In this document: positions 16,077-22,066 of the stretch, piece by piece
Position numbering within the stretch: the stretch's first letter is position 1
Layout of the letters: each line of letters begins with the position of its first letter
Virus record (IMG/VR): IMGVR_UViG_3300010885_034940
Span: 1 to 59,250 of that record
Reading direction: 5' to 3' (one strand)
DNA: 59,250 nt
From: a virus
The notes under the pieces: model-generated
Seen by the model: only the letters and a program-made list of their open reading frames with translations
Databases searched by the model: none
Told to the model about the DNA's origin: nothing
Program-made: the position numbers and the translations under genes

Positions 16077-16924
16077 TGCCGCGTGGTGTACCCAAGGCTG
16101 GTTTTCGTAAGACGCGCAAGAGCAAGGCTTCTGTGCAGAACGTGCGCGTCGTGCGCCAGGTAGTCTCTAATGAGACTGATGCGCAGATCCGCGCCAAGCT
16201 TGACGAGCGTTTCAGTGCGCTTGAACTCATGACCGAGTGTGCCGTGAACGGCGACGCTAAGGCAGTTGTGATCTCTGGTCCTGCTGGTCTTGGCAAGTCC
16301 TTCGGCGTCACTAAGGTACTGGATGAACGCCAGCCGTTTCACACGGTCGTTCGTGGATACGTCCGCGCCACTGGCTTGTACAAGACTCTGTATGAATATC
16401 GTGCTCCCGGTTCCGTTGTTGTGTTCGACGACGCCGACAGCATCTTCGCTGACGACGTTTCGCTGAATCTGCTCAAGGCAGCGTGCGATACCACTAAGCG
16501 CCGCGTCTTGTCTTGGCTCACCGAGTCTAAGATGGAAGATGAAGAAGGCGAGCGTCTGCCGCGATCCTTCGAGTTCGAGGGAACTGTGATCTTCATCACC
16601 AACTATGACTTCGACCAGCTGATCGAACGTGGTAGTCGTCTCGCGCCGCACTTCCAGGCGCTGATCTCCCGGTCGATGTATCTCGACATGGCGATGAAGA
16701 CGAACCGCGATTACATGATCCGAATCAAGCAGGTTGTCGAGCAGGGTATGCTTGAAGAACACAAGCTTGGTAAGAGCAACGAAAACGCGATCGTTGCCTT
16801 TATCGAAAAGAATCAGGATCGGATGCGCGAGCTGTCGCTGCGTATGGTCGTGAAGATCGCTGCGCTGGTTAAGTCCCACCCGACTAAGTGGGAATCGCTG
16901 GCTCGAATCGTTTGCTGTAAGTAA
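16076..16924 (+). CDS. AAA+ family ATPase
   Basis: The 282-aa protein has Walker A GPAGLGKS (residues 68-75), Walker B VVVFDDADS (about 114-122), and a sensor-1-like VIFITNYDFDQL. The first 25 residues are strongly basic (RKTRKSK), suggesting DNA contact. AAA+ proteins remodel DNA or protein complexes; the partner is unknown. The coding sequence is much richer in G+C than the surrounding DNA and uses C/G-ending codons. It lies behind a boxed promoter and a leader ORF, so early expression is likely. Confidence 0.8.
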   Translation: MPRGVPKAGFRKTRKSKASVQNVRVVRQVVSNETDAQIRAKLDERFSALELMTECAVNGDAKAVVISGPAGLGKSFGVTKVLDERQPFHTVVRGYVRATGLYKTLYEYRAPGSVVVFDDADSIFADDVSLNLLKAACDTTKRRVLSWLTESKMEDEEGERLPRSFEFEGTVIFITNYDFDQLIERGSRLAPHFQALISRSMYLDMAMKTNRDYMIRIKQVVEQGMLEEHKLGKSNENAIVAFIEKNQDRMRELSLRMVVKIAALVKSHPTKWESLARIVCCK

Positions 16925-16939
16925 TAAGAGGAAAAGGTA

Positions 16940-17278
16940 ATGCGTAAGATTATTGCAACAATGGTGTGTCTTGCTACGGCAGTCACAGCAAGAGCGGAAG
17001 ATGGTCCAGGACTTTGGAACTGCGAAGGACCAAAGGTTCCCTCAAACGAATTCAAGTTTACTCTTGTTGCTAACAAGACAAACTATATGATGTTTGACAA
17101 TCTTGGACAGTTTGTACAGGAAGGCACGTTTGAAGTAAAAGAGGCGAACGGTATTCTGTATGGTCTGACTATGATTCGTGGCAAGTTTGCTCTTGCTGTT
17201 TCACGAAAAGACGATAAGACAATGCTCGCGAGTATTGCTTTCTCTGATGATCTTGTTGTTGATTATATTTGCAAGTAA
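16940..17278 (+). CDS. small exported protein
   Basis: The 112-aa protein begins with a signal peptide (MRKIIATMVCLATAVTARA, cleavage before EDGP). The mature part is beta-rich, with two Cys (WNCEG and DYICK) at its ends that could form a disulphide. It looks like a periplasmic protein. It follows the AAA+ gene after 15 nt with ribosome site AGAGGAAAAGG. Confidence 0.65.
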   Translation: MRKIIATMVCLATAVTARAEDGPGLWNCEGPKVPSNEFKFTLVANKTNYMMFDNLGQFVQEGTFEVKEANGILYGLTMIRGKFALAVSRKDDKTMLASIAFSDDLVVDYICK

Positions 17279-17292
17279 GAAGGAATTGATGC

Positions 17293-17529
17293 ATGAAAAT
17301 TTTGCAACAGGCTGTAGAAAATTTCTTTTCTGAAGTAAAGAGTGATAAGATTCCGAAGTGCTTCAATAGCGTAAAGGAATACGATACTTGGATTGCGCAC
17401 GAACACATCGCTCATACTGAGCCGCGTCAGTTTCCCTGCCGAGACTGTACTAAGGAATACCAGAGTAGGATGGTCGCCGAGGCGCGTTGCTACATACCCA
17501 TGGTTCGCGTCGAGCGTATTACTAAGTAA
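17293..17529 (+). CDS. small Cys-rich hypothetical protein
   Basis: A 78-aa protein with a possible zinc knuckle (CRDCTKEYQSRM followed by ARC) and an amphipathic N-terminus. No family named. It is last in the unit begun by boxed promoter 2. Confidence 0.6.
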   Translation: MKILQQAVENFFSEVKSDKIPKCFNSVKEYDTWIAHEHIAHTEPRQFPCRDCTKEYQSRMVAEARCYIPMVRVERITK

Positions 17530-17665
17530 CTGGCTCTGCTGTGGCTGCGGATTAGGCACAGTGCAGGGAGCCCTCTGAGCGTCTTTTACAGCGTACAAGG
17601 GTCAGGGTAGCGGGTCAGGGTAGGGACGCCCAGAAGCGTCCCTGGGACGTCCTGGGAGGCTCTGC
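17530..17665 (+). other. G+C-rich intergenic region with repeats and hairpins
   Basis: This 136-nt stretch has no convincing gene. It holds a tandem repeat GGGTCAGGGTAG (17599-17610 and 17612-17623), a strong hairpin GGGACGC/GCGTCCC (17623-17642), the palindrome GGACGTCC just after it, and a direct repeat GGCTCTGCT near both ends. No T-run follows the hairpin, so it is not a standard terminator. A small RNA or a protein-binding region is possible. Confidence 0.5.
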
Positions 17666-17761
17666 TAAGTTATTGATTTTATTAGAGTTTTTAGTGTATA
17701 CGCAAGTTATTGATTTTATTAGAGTTTTTTCTATTGCGTTTTTCTTGGTTTCAGGCATTAT
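17666..17761 (+). promoter_or_regulatory. boxed promoter 3 with two boxes (TTGCGT-N16-CATTAT)
   Basis: Two near-perfect copies of AAGTTATTGATTTTATTAGA start at 17667 and 17704. They are followed by TTGCGT (17734-17739), a 16-nt spacer and CATTAT (17756-17761). The ATG at 17768 is 7 nt after the -10, so a leaderless mRNA is predicted. Confidence 0.68.
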
Positions 17762-17767
17762 ATACTT

Positions 17768-17974
17768 ATGAAAACGAAAACTGATATGAACAAGCAACTT
17801 CATTGGATTAAGACCAAGGTGGACAAGAACGGCAATCGGCTGATTCTTTGGCACACGGGCAACTATGAATACCAGATCGACGTCGCGAACGGTGATTCGT
17901 TCTCGACGGCTCTCAAGATCGACGGCGACTGCGAAGAAGCCATCGCTCTCTTGGAATCTCTGGCAGTTCTGTAA
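17768..17974 (+). CDS. small hypothetical protein, leaderless
   Basis: A 68-aa soluble protein (KTKVDKNGNRLILWHTGNYE), with an acidic end. Third codon positions are G/C-rich. There is no ribosome site; the start codon coincides with the predicted transcription start of boxed promoter 3. Function unknown, probably early. Confidence 0.6.
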   Translation: MKTKTDMNKQLHWIKTKVDKNGNRLILWHTGNYEYQIDVANGDSFSTALKIDGDCEEAIALLESLAVL

Positions 17975-18008
17975 GGCACGGTTGCCACTCTGTTTGAGGT
18001 GTATTGAA

Positions 18009-18176
18009 ATGAATATGGTAGAATATCCGCATGTGTTCAGGATTTGGAAACAAACCACTTCCAGCGTCGGTCGTTCGCGTTATGTGAACTGTGTCAGCAA
18101 AGCTGCATATGACAAACTTGCGCGTGAGTATAAGTCGCTGAAAACGGAACTGGATTTGCTGAAGAGGAAGCAATAA
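18009..18176 (+). CDS. small hypothetical protein
   Basis: A 55-aa basic protein (VEYPHVFRIWKQTTSSVGRS) with a short C-terminal coiled-coil-like segment (YKSLKTELDLLKRKQ). Its TAA overlaps the next ATG (TAATG). Function unknown. Confidence 0.55.
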   Translation: MNMVEYPHVFRIWKQTTSSVGRSRYVNCVSKAAYDKLAREYKSLKTELDLLKRKQ

Positions 18177-18370
18177 TGAACGATCGAGTTGAGTCTCAAT
18201 TGACGTGGGTCTCGCAGCGCCTGTCTAGCACAGGTTATTTCTTGGGTCTGGAGATTGATTCCAAGAGCGTAAAGGCAACTGATCTTTATATGGTCGCTGC
18301 CGAGCTGGAAGACTTTGTTGCAAGCTTGCTGATGGCAGCGAGCCAGCTTGAAGAAAGCAAGGTAAACTGA
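18176..18370 (+). CDS. small hypothetical protein
   Basis: A 64-aa helical protein with an acidic second half (VAAELEDFVASLLMAASQLE). It is translationally coupled to the previous gene. No family recognised. Confidence 0.55.
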   Translation: MNDRVESQLTWVSQRLSSTGYFLGLEIDSKSVKATDLYMVAAELEDFVASLLMAASQLEESKVN

Positions 18371-18371
18371 G

Positions 18372-18497
18372 ATGGAAGAAATGAAGGAGACGCTCAATCT
18401 TATGAGTTGGGAAACTGAGGTTCAGATTCTGATGTCGATCATTGGGTTCTGCTTGGGATTCTTGATAGGGATATATATAATGGCATACCTTGAGTGA
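18372..18497 (+). CDS. 41-aa single-pass membrane peptide
   Basis: The peptide begins MEEMKETLNLMSWETEVQIL and has one hydrophobic span, SIIGFCLGFLIGIYIMAYL. It starts 1 nt after the preceding stop, behind AAGG. A small inner-membrane protein with an acidic cytoplasmic N-terminus is predicted. Confidence 0.5.
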   Translation: MEEMKETLNLMSWETEVQILMSIIGFCLGFLIGIYIMAYLE

Positions 18498-18588
18498 TTC
18501 GCCACTCCCATGATTATGGTAGGGACAATATTCTAAGTCCCCGAGCTGCAAATAAACCCATCCGCAGCGAAAAGAGCGAAACTTTGAA

Positions 18589-18665
18589 CGGACATTAGCT
18601 CAGCCTGGTAGAGCATCTGCTTTGGGAGCAGAGGGTCGTAGGTTCGAATCCTACATGTCCGACCA
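18589..18665 (+). tRNA. tRNA-Pro (anticodon UGG)
   Basis: CGGACAT pairs with ATGTCCG, the anticodon loop is TTTGGGA, the T-arm is GTAGG-TTCGAAT-CCTAC, and CCA is encoded. First of the main tRNA cluster. Confidence 0.95.
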
Positions 18666-18673
18666 GTATGTGA

Positions 18674-18748
18674 GGGGGATTAGTGCTAATGGGAACACGC
18701 TGCGTTTGCATCGCAGAGTTGAGAGTTCGATTCTCTCATCCTCCACCA
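18674..18748 (+). tRNA. tRNA-Ala (anticodon UGC)
   Basis: GGGGGAT pairs with ATCCTCC with one G-U. The anticodon arm is CTGCG-TTTGCAT-CGCAG and CCA is encoded. The D-arm is weak (about 3 bp). Confidence 0.88.
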
Positions 18749-18756
18749 CGTCGCAA

Positions 18757-18840
18757 GCCTCGGTGGCGTAATGGCAGCCGCGCTGGATTTAGGTTCCAGT
18801 GGAGTAATCCGTGTCAGTTCGAATCTGACCCGAGGCACCA
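18757..18840 (+). tRNA. tRNA-Leu (anticodon UAG)
   Basis: The acceptor is GCCTCGG/CCGAGGC and the anticodon arm CTGGA-TTTAGGT-TCCAG. It has a class II variable arm and an encoded CCA. It reads CUA. Confidence 0.94.
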
Positions 18841-18883
18841 TTTTGGAGCGTTCGTCTAGGTGCGAATGCTTCCTCACCCACCA
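18841..18883 (+). pseudogene. truncated tRNA-Glu relic
   Basis: The 18-mer TTTTGGAGCGTTCGTCTA is identical to the start of the intact tRNA-Glu at 18960-18977, including its spacer. The rest is lost and it ends in CCCACCA. The remaining 39 nt cannot fold as a tRNA. It is a deletion remnant of a duplicated tRNA-Glu. Confidence 0.6.
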
Positions 18884-18885
18884 GA

Positions 18886-18959
18886 GCCTTGTTAGTTTAA
18901 TGGTAGAACTCTGCTTTTACACGGCAGCTACGGCAGTTCGATTCTGTCACAAGGCACCA
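18886..18959 (+). tRNA. tRNA-Val (anticodon UAC)
   Basis: GCCTTGT pairs with ACAAGGC. The anticodon arm is CTGCT-TTTACAC-GGCAG and CCA is encoded. Confidence 0.92.
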
Positions 18960-18963
18960 TTTT

Positions 18964-19038
18964 GGAGCGTTCGTCTATCGGCTAGGACACCACCCTTTCA
19001 CGGTGGGAAGAGGGGTTCGATTCCCCTACGCTCTGCCA
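18964..19038 (+). tRNA. tRNA-Glu (anticodon UUC)
   Basis: GGAGCGT pairs with ACGCTCT. The anticodon arm is CCACC-CTTTCAC-GGTGG, the discriminator is G, and CCA is encoded. Confidence 0.94.
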
Positions 19039-19042
19039 GTTT

Positions 19043-19116
19043 TGAGGGATCGTCTAATGGTAGGACGACGGACTTTGAATCCGTCTATCTAGGTTCGAAT
19101 CCTAGTCCCTCAGCCA
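19043..19116 (+). tRNA. tRNA-Gln (anticodon UUG)
   Basis: TGAGGGA pairs with TCCCTCA. The anticodon arm is ACGGA-CTTTGAA-TCCGT, the discriminator is G, and CCA is encoded. Confidence 0.94.
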
Positions 19117-19154
19117 CGCTATATATTTTGCTGTTAACATCTTAGGAGATTCTT

Positions 19155-19292
19155 ATGAATAAATATGAATGCGAAGTTTGTAAGCATATCCATGACGAAG
19201 AAGTACATGGTAAATTTGAAGATTTGCCAAAGTATGCAAACTGCCCAAAATGTGGCAGCGATGCGCGTGAAGTTTACAAAGAAATAGTATAA
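19155..19292 (+). CDS. rubredoxin-like small protein
   Basis: The 45-aa protein has YECEVCKHIHDEE, then FEDLPKYANCPKCGSD. The two CxxC knuckles and the FEDLP segment between them are the features of rubredoxin, whose four Cys hold one iron. It could also be a structural zinc ribbon. The ribosome site TAGGAG precedes the ATG. It sits inside the tRNA cluster. Confidence 0.7.
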   Translation: MNKYECEVCKHIHDEEVHGKFEDLPKYANCPKCGSDAREVYKEIV

Positions 19293-19300
19293 ATTGAAAT

Positions 19301-19388
19301 GGAAGTGTGGGAGAGTGGTTTAATCCGTCGGTCTTGAAAGCTGAAGAGTGTAAAAGCTCCGTGAGTTCAAATCTCACCACTTCCGCCA
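19301..19388 (+). tRNA. tRNA-Ser (anticodon UGA)
   Basis: GGAAGTG pairs with CACTTCC, the anticodon loop is CTTGAAA, there is a class II variable arm, the discriminator is G, and CCA is encoded. It reads UCA. Confidence 0.94.
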
Positions 19389-19393
19389 AATTT

Positions 19394-19470
19394 GGGACAG
19401 TAGCTCAGTTGGTTAGAGCAAACGGTTGATAACCGTTAGGTCGAAGGTTCAAGTCCTTCCTGTCCCACCA
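19394..19470 (+). tRNA. tRNA-Ile (anticodon GAU)
   Basis: GGGACAG pairs with CTGTCCC. The anticodon arm is AACGG-TTGATAA-CCGTT and CCA is encoded. It is the only tRNA in the window without U at the wobble position. Confidence 0.95.
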
Positions 19471-19477
19471 TTTTCAT

Positions 19478-19506
19478 TTTACTTTTTAATTGTAGTAATA
19501 TATAAT
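19478..19506 (+). promoter_or_regulatory. promoter TTTACT-N17-TATAAT within the tRNA cluster
   Basis: TTTACT (19478-19483) and TATAAT (19501-19506) are 17 nt apart, immediately before the UAU tRNA. It would drive the downstream tRNAs separately from the upstream ones. Confidence 0.6.
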
Positions 19507-19514
19507 TATATAAT

Positions 19515-19608
19515 GCTCCTGTAGTTTAACGGTAAAACACCTGTCTTATACACAGGCTTGGCGCCAGATTAGCGCATGATATAGGTTCGAGTCCTATCGG
19601 GAGCACCA
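19515..19608 (+). tRNA. tRNA with UAU anticodon and long variable arm (Ile by codon)
   Basis: GCTCCTG pairs with CGGGAGC, the D-arm is GTTT/AAAC, the anticodon arm is CCTGT-CTTATAC-ACAGG and the T-arm ATAGG-TTCGAGT-CCTAT, with CCA encoded. The anticodon UAU reads AUA. Between anticodon and T stems lie 24 nt containing GCGC/GCGC, a class II-like variable arm that is not expected for tRNA-Ile. The amino acid it carries cannot be settled from sequence alone. Confidence 0.8.
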
Positions 19609-19614
19609 GATTTT

Positions 19615-19688
19615 GCGGAGTTGTCATAGTGGTTGTGATCTAGCCTTCCAAGTTAGCTACATGGGTTCGATTCCCATACTCCGCTCCA
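19615..19688 (+). tRNA. tRNA-Gly (anticodon UCC)
   Basis: GCGGAGT pairs with ACTCCGC. The anticodon arm is CTAGC-CTTCCAA-GTTAG, the discriminator is U, and CCA is encoded. Confidence 0.93.
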
Positions 19689-19692
19689 ATTT

Positions 19693-19769
19693 GTCCCCAT
19701 AGCTCAGTTGGATAGAGCAACAGCCTTCTAAGCTGTGGGTCAGAGGTTCGAATCCTCTTGGGGGCGCCA
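19693..19769 (+). tRNA. tRNA-Arg (anticodon UCU)
   Basis: GTCCCCA pairs with TGGGGGC, the anticodon loop is CTTCTAA, and CCA is encoded. It reads AGA, a codon rare in G+C-rich hosts. Confidence 0.93.
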
Positions 19770-19782
19770 ATAAGGTTATTCA

Positions 19783-20232
19783 ATGAAGATTGAAGACAAA
19801 GATTTGATTCGTCATCACTCCATTGAATATCCAATGGAGCTTGGTGCTCCAAAGTTTGAACCAATTCAGATTCAAGAGAAAAAGGATCTGATGATTAATG
19901 TTGCAAGATCAGCTGCAAGAAAAGAGTATGATCGTATAATGGAATTGGTTCATGTACTACAGAAACAAGCAAACGAGTTAATGAGAAGAATGGAAATTAC
20001 AGAAATCATTCATCAAGCTGAGCATAAATTTGCTCCGATTGTTGGTAAGACCTATTGGCTTATTAACAACAAAATGACTAATAAATATGAACTTGTTAAG
20101 TCAGGACCAAATGATTGGAGTGCAGGGCATCCCGATCATTATGAATACTTCGCAGAAGTGCGCTGTCTTGGCGATCAGACTTGGGAAGAAGTTAGCCCGT
20201 ATAGCACAGCTGGTAGTGCACCTGATTTGTAA
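19783..20232 (+). CDS. DUF2452-like protein whose 3' end overlaps tRNA-Thr
   Basis: The 149-aa protein contains FAPIVGKTYWLI, then GPNDWSAGHPDHYEYFAEVR and LGDQTWEE. I recognise this pattern as the uncharacterised DUF2452 family. The first 75 residues are helical. Its stop lies inside the tRNA-Thr gene, so the last 12 residues are encoded by tRNA sequence (38-nt overlap). Function unknown. Confidence 0.7.
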   Translation: MKIEDKDLIRHHSIEYPMELGAPKFEPIQIQEKKDLMINVARSAARKEYDRIMELVHVLQKQANELMRRMEITEIIHQAEHKFAPIVGKTYWLINNKMTNKYELVKSGPNDWSAGHPDHYEYFAEVRCLGDQTWEEVSPYSTAGSAPDL

Positions 20233-20270
20233 TCAGGGGGTCGGGAGTTCGAATCTCTCTGCGGGCACCA
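20195..20270 (+). tRNA. tRNA-Thr (anticodon UGU)
   Basis: GCCCGTA pairs with TGCGGGC with one G-U. The anticodon arm is CCTGA-TTTGTAA-TCAGG and CCA is encoded. The 5' half lies inside the preceding coding gene. Confidence 0.94.
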
Positions 20271-20285
20271 TTTTGGAAAGGTGAC

Positions 20286-20423
20286 ATGGCAACAAAAAAT
20301 GACATAACTGGCGATTCAATTGCATCAAAGCACAAGAACCAGAAACTCTATGAGAAGAACTGGGACAAGATTTTTGGTAAGAAGCTAAATAGGGAAGTGA
20401 AACCCAAGAAGCAAAAGAAATGA
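20286..20423 (+). CDS. small conserved phage protein
   Basis: The 45-aa protein begins MATKNDITGDSIASKHKNQK and continues YEKNWDKIFGKK. This pattern (TGD-x-I-x-SK ... Y-x-x-N-x-DxIFGKK) is widespread in tailed phages without known function. It overlaps the next gene by ATGA. Confidence 0.75.
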   Translation: MATKNDITGDSIASKHKNQKLYEKNWDKIFGKKLNREVKPKKQKK

Positions 20424-20728
20424 AAAAGTTAATATTCTTGACTCTACTTTTGTTCACGCTACCAGCACAAGCTGCATTATACACACTAAACTGGACTGCG
20501 CCAACTGAATACGAAAACGGATATCCGTTGGATTATGGCGATATCTCTTATTACAAGATTTACTACAAGACCAGAATTTCATCAAATTATAAGCTGCTAT
20601 CAAGAACAACTAATAATCAAAACACATTTTTGTTTAATCTGCCAAAAGGACAAAGATACTATTTTGTTGTTACGGCAGTTGATTTGTTCGGGTTCGAATC
20701 GCAATACAGTAATCAAGTTATTAGATAA
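20420..20728 (+). CDS. exported fibronectin type III-like protein A
   Basis: The 102-aa protein has a signal peptide (MKKLIFLTLLLFTLPAQA) and then a single FnIII-like domain: LNWTAPTEYENG, YYKIYYKT, YYFVVTAVDLFGFES. It is predicted to be periplasmic or surface-exposed, with a carbohydrate or protein binding role inferred. A paralogue follows after 10 nt. Confidence 0.72.
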   Translation: MKKLIFLTLLLFTLPAQAALYTLNWTAPTEYENGYPLDYGDISYYKIYYKTRISSNYKLLSRTTNNQNTFLFNLPKGQRYYFVVTAVDLFGFESQYSNQVIR

Positions 20729-20738
20729 GGGGAAATAA

Positions 20739-21107
20739 ATGAAGAAGTTATTAATCGCTGCAGCTCTGCTTTTGGTTTCATTCTCAGCAATGAGCCAAAC
20801 AGCACCAAATATCACATTGTCTTGGACAGCACCAACTCTTTATGAAGATGGTACACCAATCCTAGCTGGTGATATTATTGGTTATAAGATCTATTATGGA
20901 ACAACAGCTGGCGGACCATATCCTACAGTAATCTCAGTTCCTGCTGGTATTCTAAATGCTAACATCAGTACACAGACACTTGCTCGCGGAACATATTATT
21001 TCGTAGCAACAACGCTAACTGCTAATGGACTAGAATCAGTATATAGTGGTGAAGTCTCTAAGGTAGTTGCTCCAGCATCCAAGCCAAAGCCACCAGTGTT
21101 GAAGTAA
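20739..21107 (+). CDS. exported fibronectin type III-like protein B
   Basis: The 122-aa protein has a signal peptide (MKKLLIAAALLLVSFSAMS) and an FnIII-like domain with LSWTAPTLYEDG, IGYKIYYGT and YYFVATTLTANGLES. It is clearly a diverged tandem duplicate of the preceding gene. The Pro/Lys-rich tail is extra. Confidence 0.72.
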   Translation: MKKLLIAAALLLVSFSAMSQTAPNITLSWTAPTLYEDGTPILAGDIIGYKIYYGTTAGGPYPTVISVPAGILNANISTQTLARGTYYFVATTLTANGLESVYSGEVSKVVAPASKPKPPVLK

Positions 21108-21123
21108 TTTATACATAACCCAG

Positions 21124-21147
21124 CCTCTCCAGTTTAGGCTGGAGAGG
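21124..21147 (+). promoter_or_regulatory. 9-bp perfect hairpin before the HNH gene
   Basis: CCTCTCCAG and CTGGAGAGG flank the 6-nt loop TTTAGG. No T-run follows, so it is not a standard terminator. The HNH ribosome site AGGTG lies 4 nt downstream, so the hairpin may affect mRNA stability or translation. Confidence 0.5.
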
Positions 21148-21159
21148 TTCAGGTGATAT

Positions 21160-21729
21160 ATGTCATATGTTTTGATCACAGATAGTGCTGGTACTCCGCG
21201 TGAGTGGGCGGATCTTGAATCAGCTTGTTGTTATTACGCGAAGAAAAAGGTGCTGTGGGAAATTGGTTCTCCAATGAAGGAATTCGTTGGTGGAATCAAT
21301 AACAGGGGCGAGCAATCAAGAATAGTTATTAGTTCAATTCTTGGCGTCACTGGTCCTATATTCTCCAAAACTTTTAAGGAGAAAGAAACACAAACACCCG
21401 AGCGTGTCATTCTGTACGCTCGCGACCAGCATGTTTGTGCCTACTGTGGTGATGTGTTCAACTTTCGAGAATTGACAATTGATCACATCATTGCAAAGTC
21501 TCGTGGTGGGAAACACAACTGGATGAATACTGTTACAGCATGTAAATCATGTAACCAACGTAAGGGCGATCGTACGCCTGAAGAAGCAAAGATGCATTTG
21601 CTTTATGTGCCATATGTTCCTACTAGGTTTGAAAAGATCTTTTTAGCCAATAAGAAGATTCTAGCAGACCAGATGGAATTCCTGATGGCAAAAATACCAA
21701 AAACGTCTCGAGTCTGGAATAGGTCATAA
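21160..21729 (+). CDS. HNH endonuclease
   Basis: The 189-aa protein has a complete HNH domain: CAYCGDVF, then ELTIDHIIAKSRGGKHNWMNTV, then ACKSCNQRKGDRTPEEA. Two CxxC pairs hold structural zinc and the central His is catalytic. It resembles the McrA/HNH group seen as free-standing phage nucleases. Homing or genome processing roles are both possible. Confidence 0.85.
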   Translation: MSYVLITDSAGTPREWADLESACCYYAKKKVLWEIGSPMKEFVGGINNRGEQSRIVISSILGVTGPIFSKTFKEKETQTPERVILYARDQHVCAYCGDVFNFRELTIDHIIAKSRGGKHNWMNTVTACKSCNQRKGDRTPEEAKMHLLYVPYVPTRFEKIFLANKKILADQMEFLMAKIPKTSRVWNRS

Positions 21730-21742
21730 AGGGATAATTGTT

Positions 21743-22066
21743 ATGTCATTTGGAATATTTGTTCTTGTTATATTAGCAGTTTATGTTTACGTCAGAATCA
21801 AGTACCCTGATCATTTTTCTGGTTCTGACAATGGCTATGAATATCGTTCTTCTGAAAACGATTATGAGTCCAAACAAGAAGAAAGCGAACATTATGAATT
21901 GCTGCAAATGTATAAAGGTAAGCATTACTGGTATGGGATCGGAACATACAGCAGCGAGTCTTCTGCGGAACAGGCAGGTATTTGGGTCGCTGAGCGTCAC
22001 CCAGAGCACCGATATAAAGTCGTAAGAGTCCGTGGAGATAGGAAATCCGCCGTCTGGTTGTCCTAA
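21743..22066 (+). CDS. N-terminally membrane-anchored small protein
   Basis: The 107-aa protein has one N-terminal membrane segment (FGIFVLVILAVYVYVRI), an acidic Ser/Tyr-rich linker and a C-terminal YWYGIGTYSSESSAEQAG domain of unknown type. Its TAA is the start of a boxed promoter. Confidence 0.6.
   Translation: MSFGIFVLVILAVYVYVRIKYPDHFSGSDNGYEYRSSENDYESKQEESEHYELLQMYKGKHYWYGIGTYSSESSAEQAGIWVAERHPEHRYKVVRVRGDRKSAVWLS

Noticed and set aside
16013-16879. Minus-strand 288-aa open frame opposite the AAA+ gene
   Set aside because: It results from high G+C content of the opposite strand. The plus-strand frame has Walker motifs, promoter and start context.
18686-19145. Open frames across the tRNA cluster
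   Set aside because: They run through complete tRNA genes with encoded CCA and lack ribosome sites.
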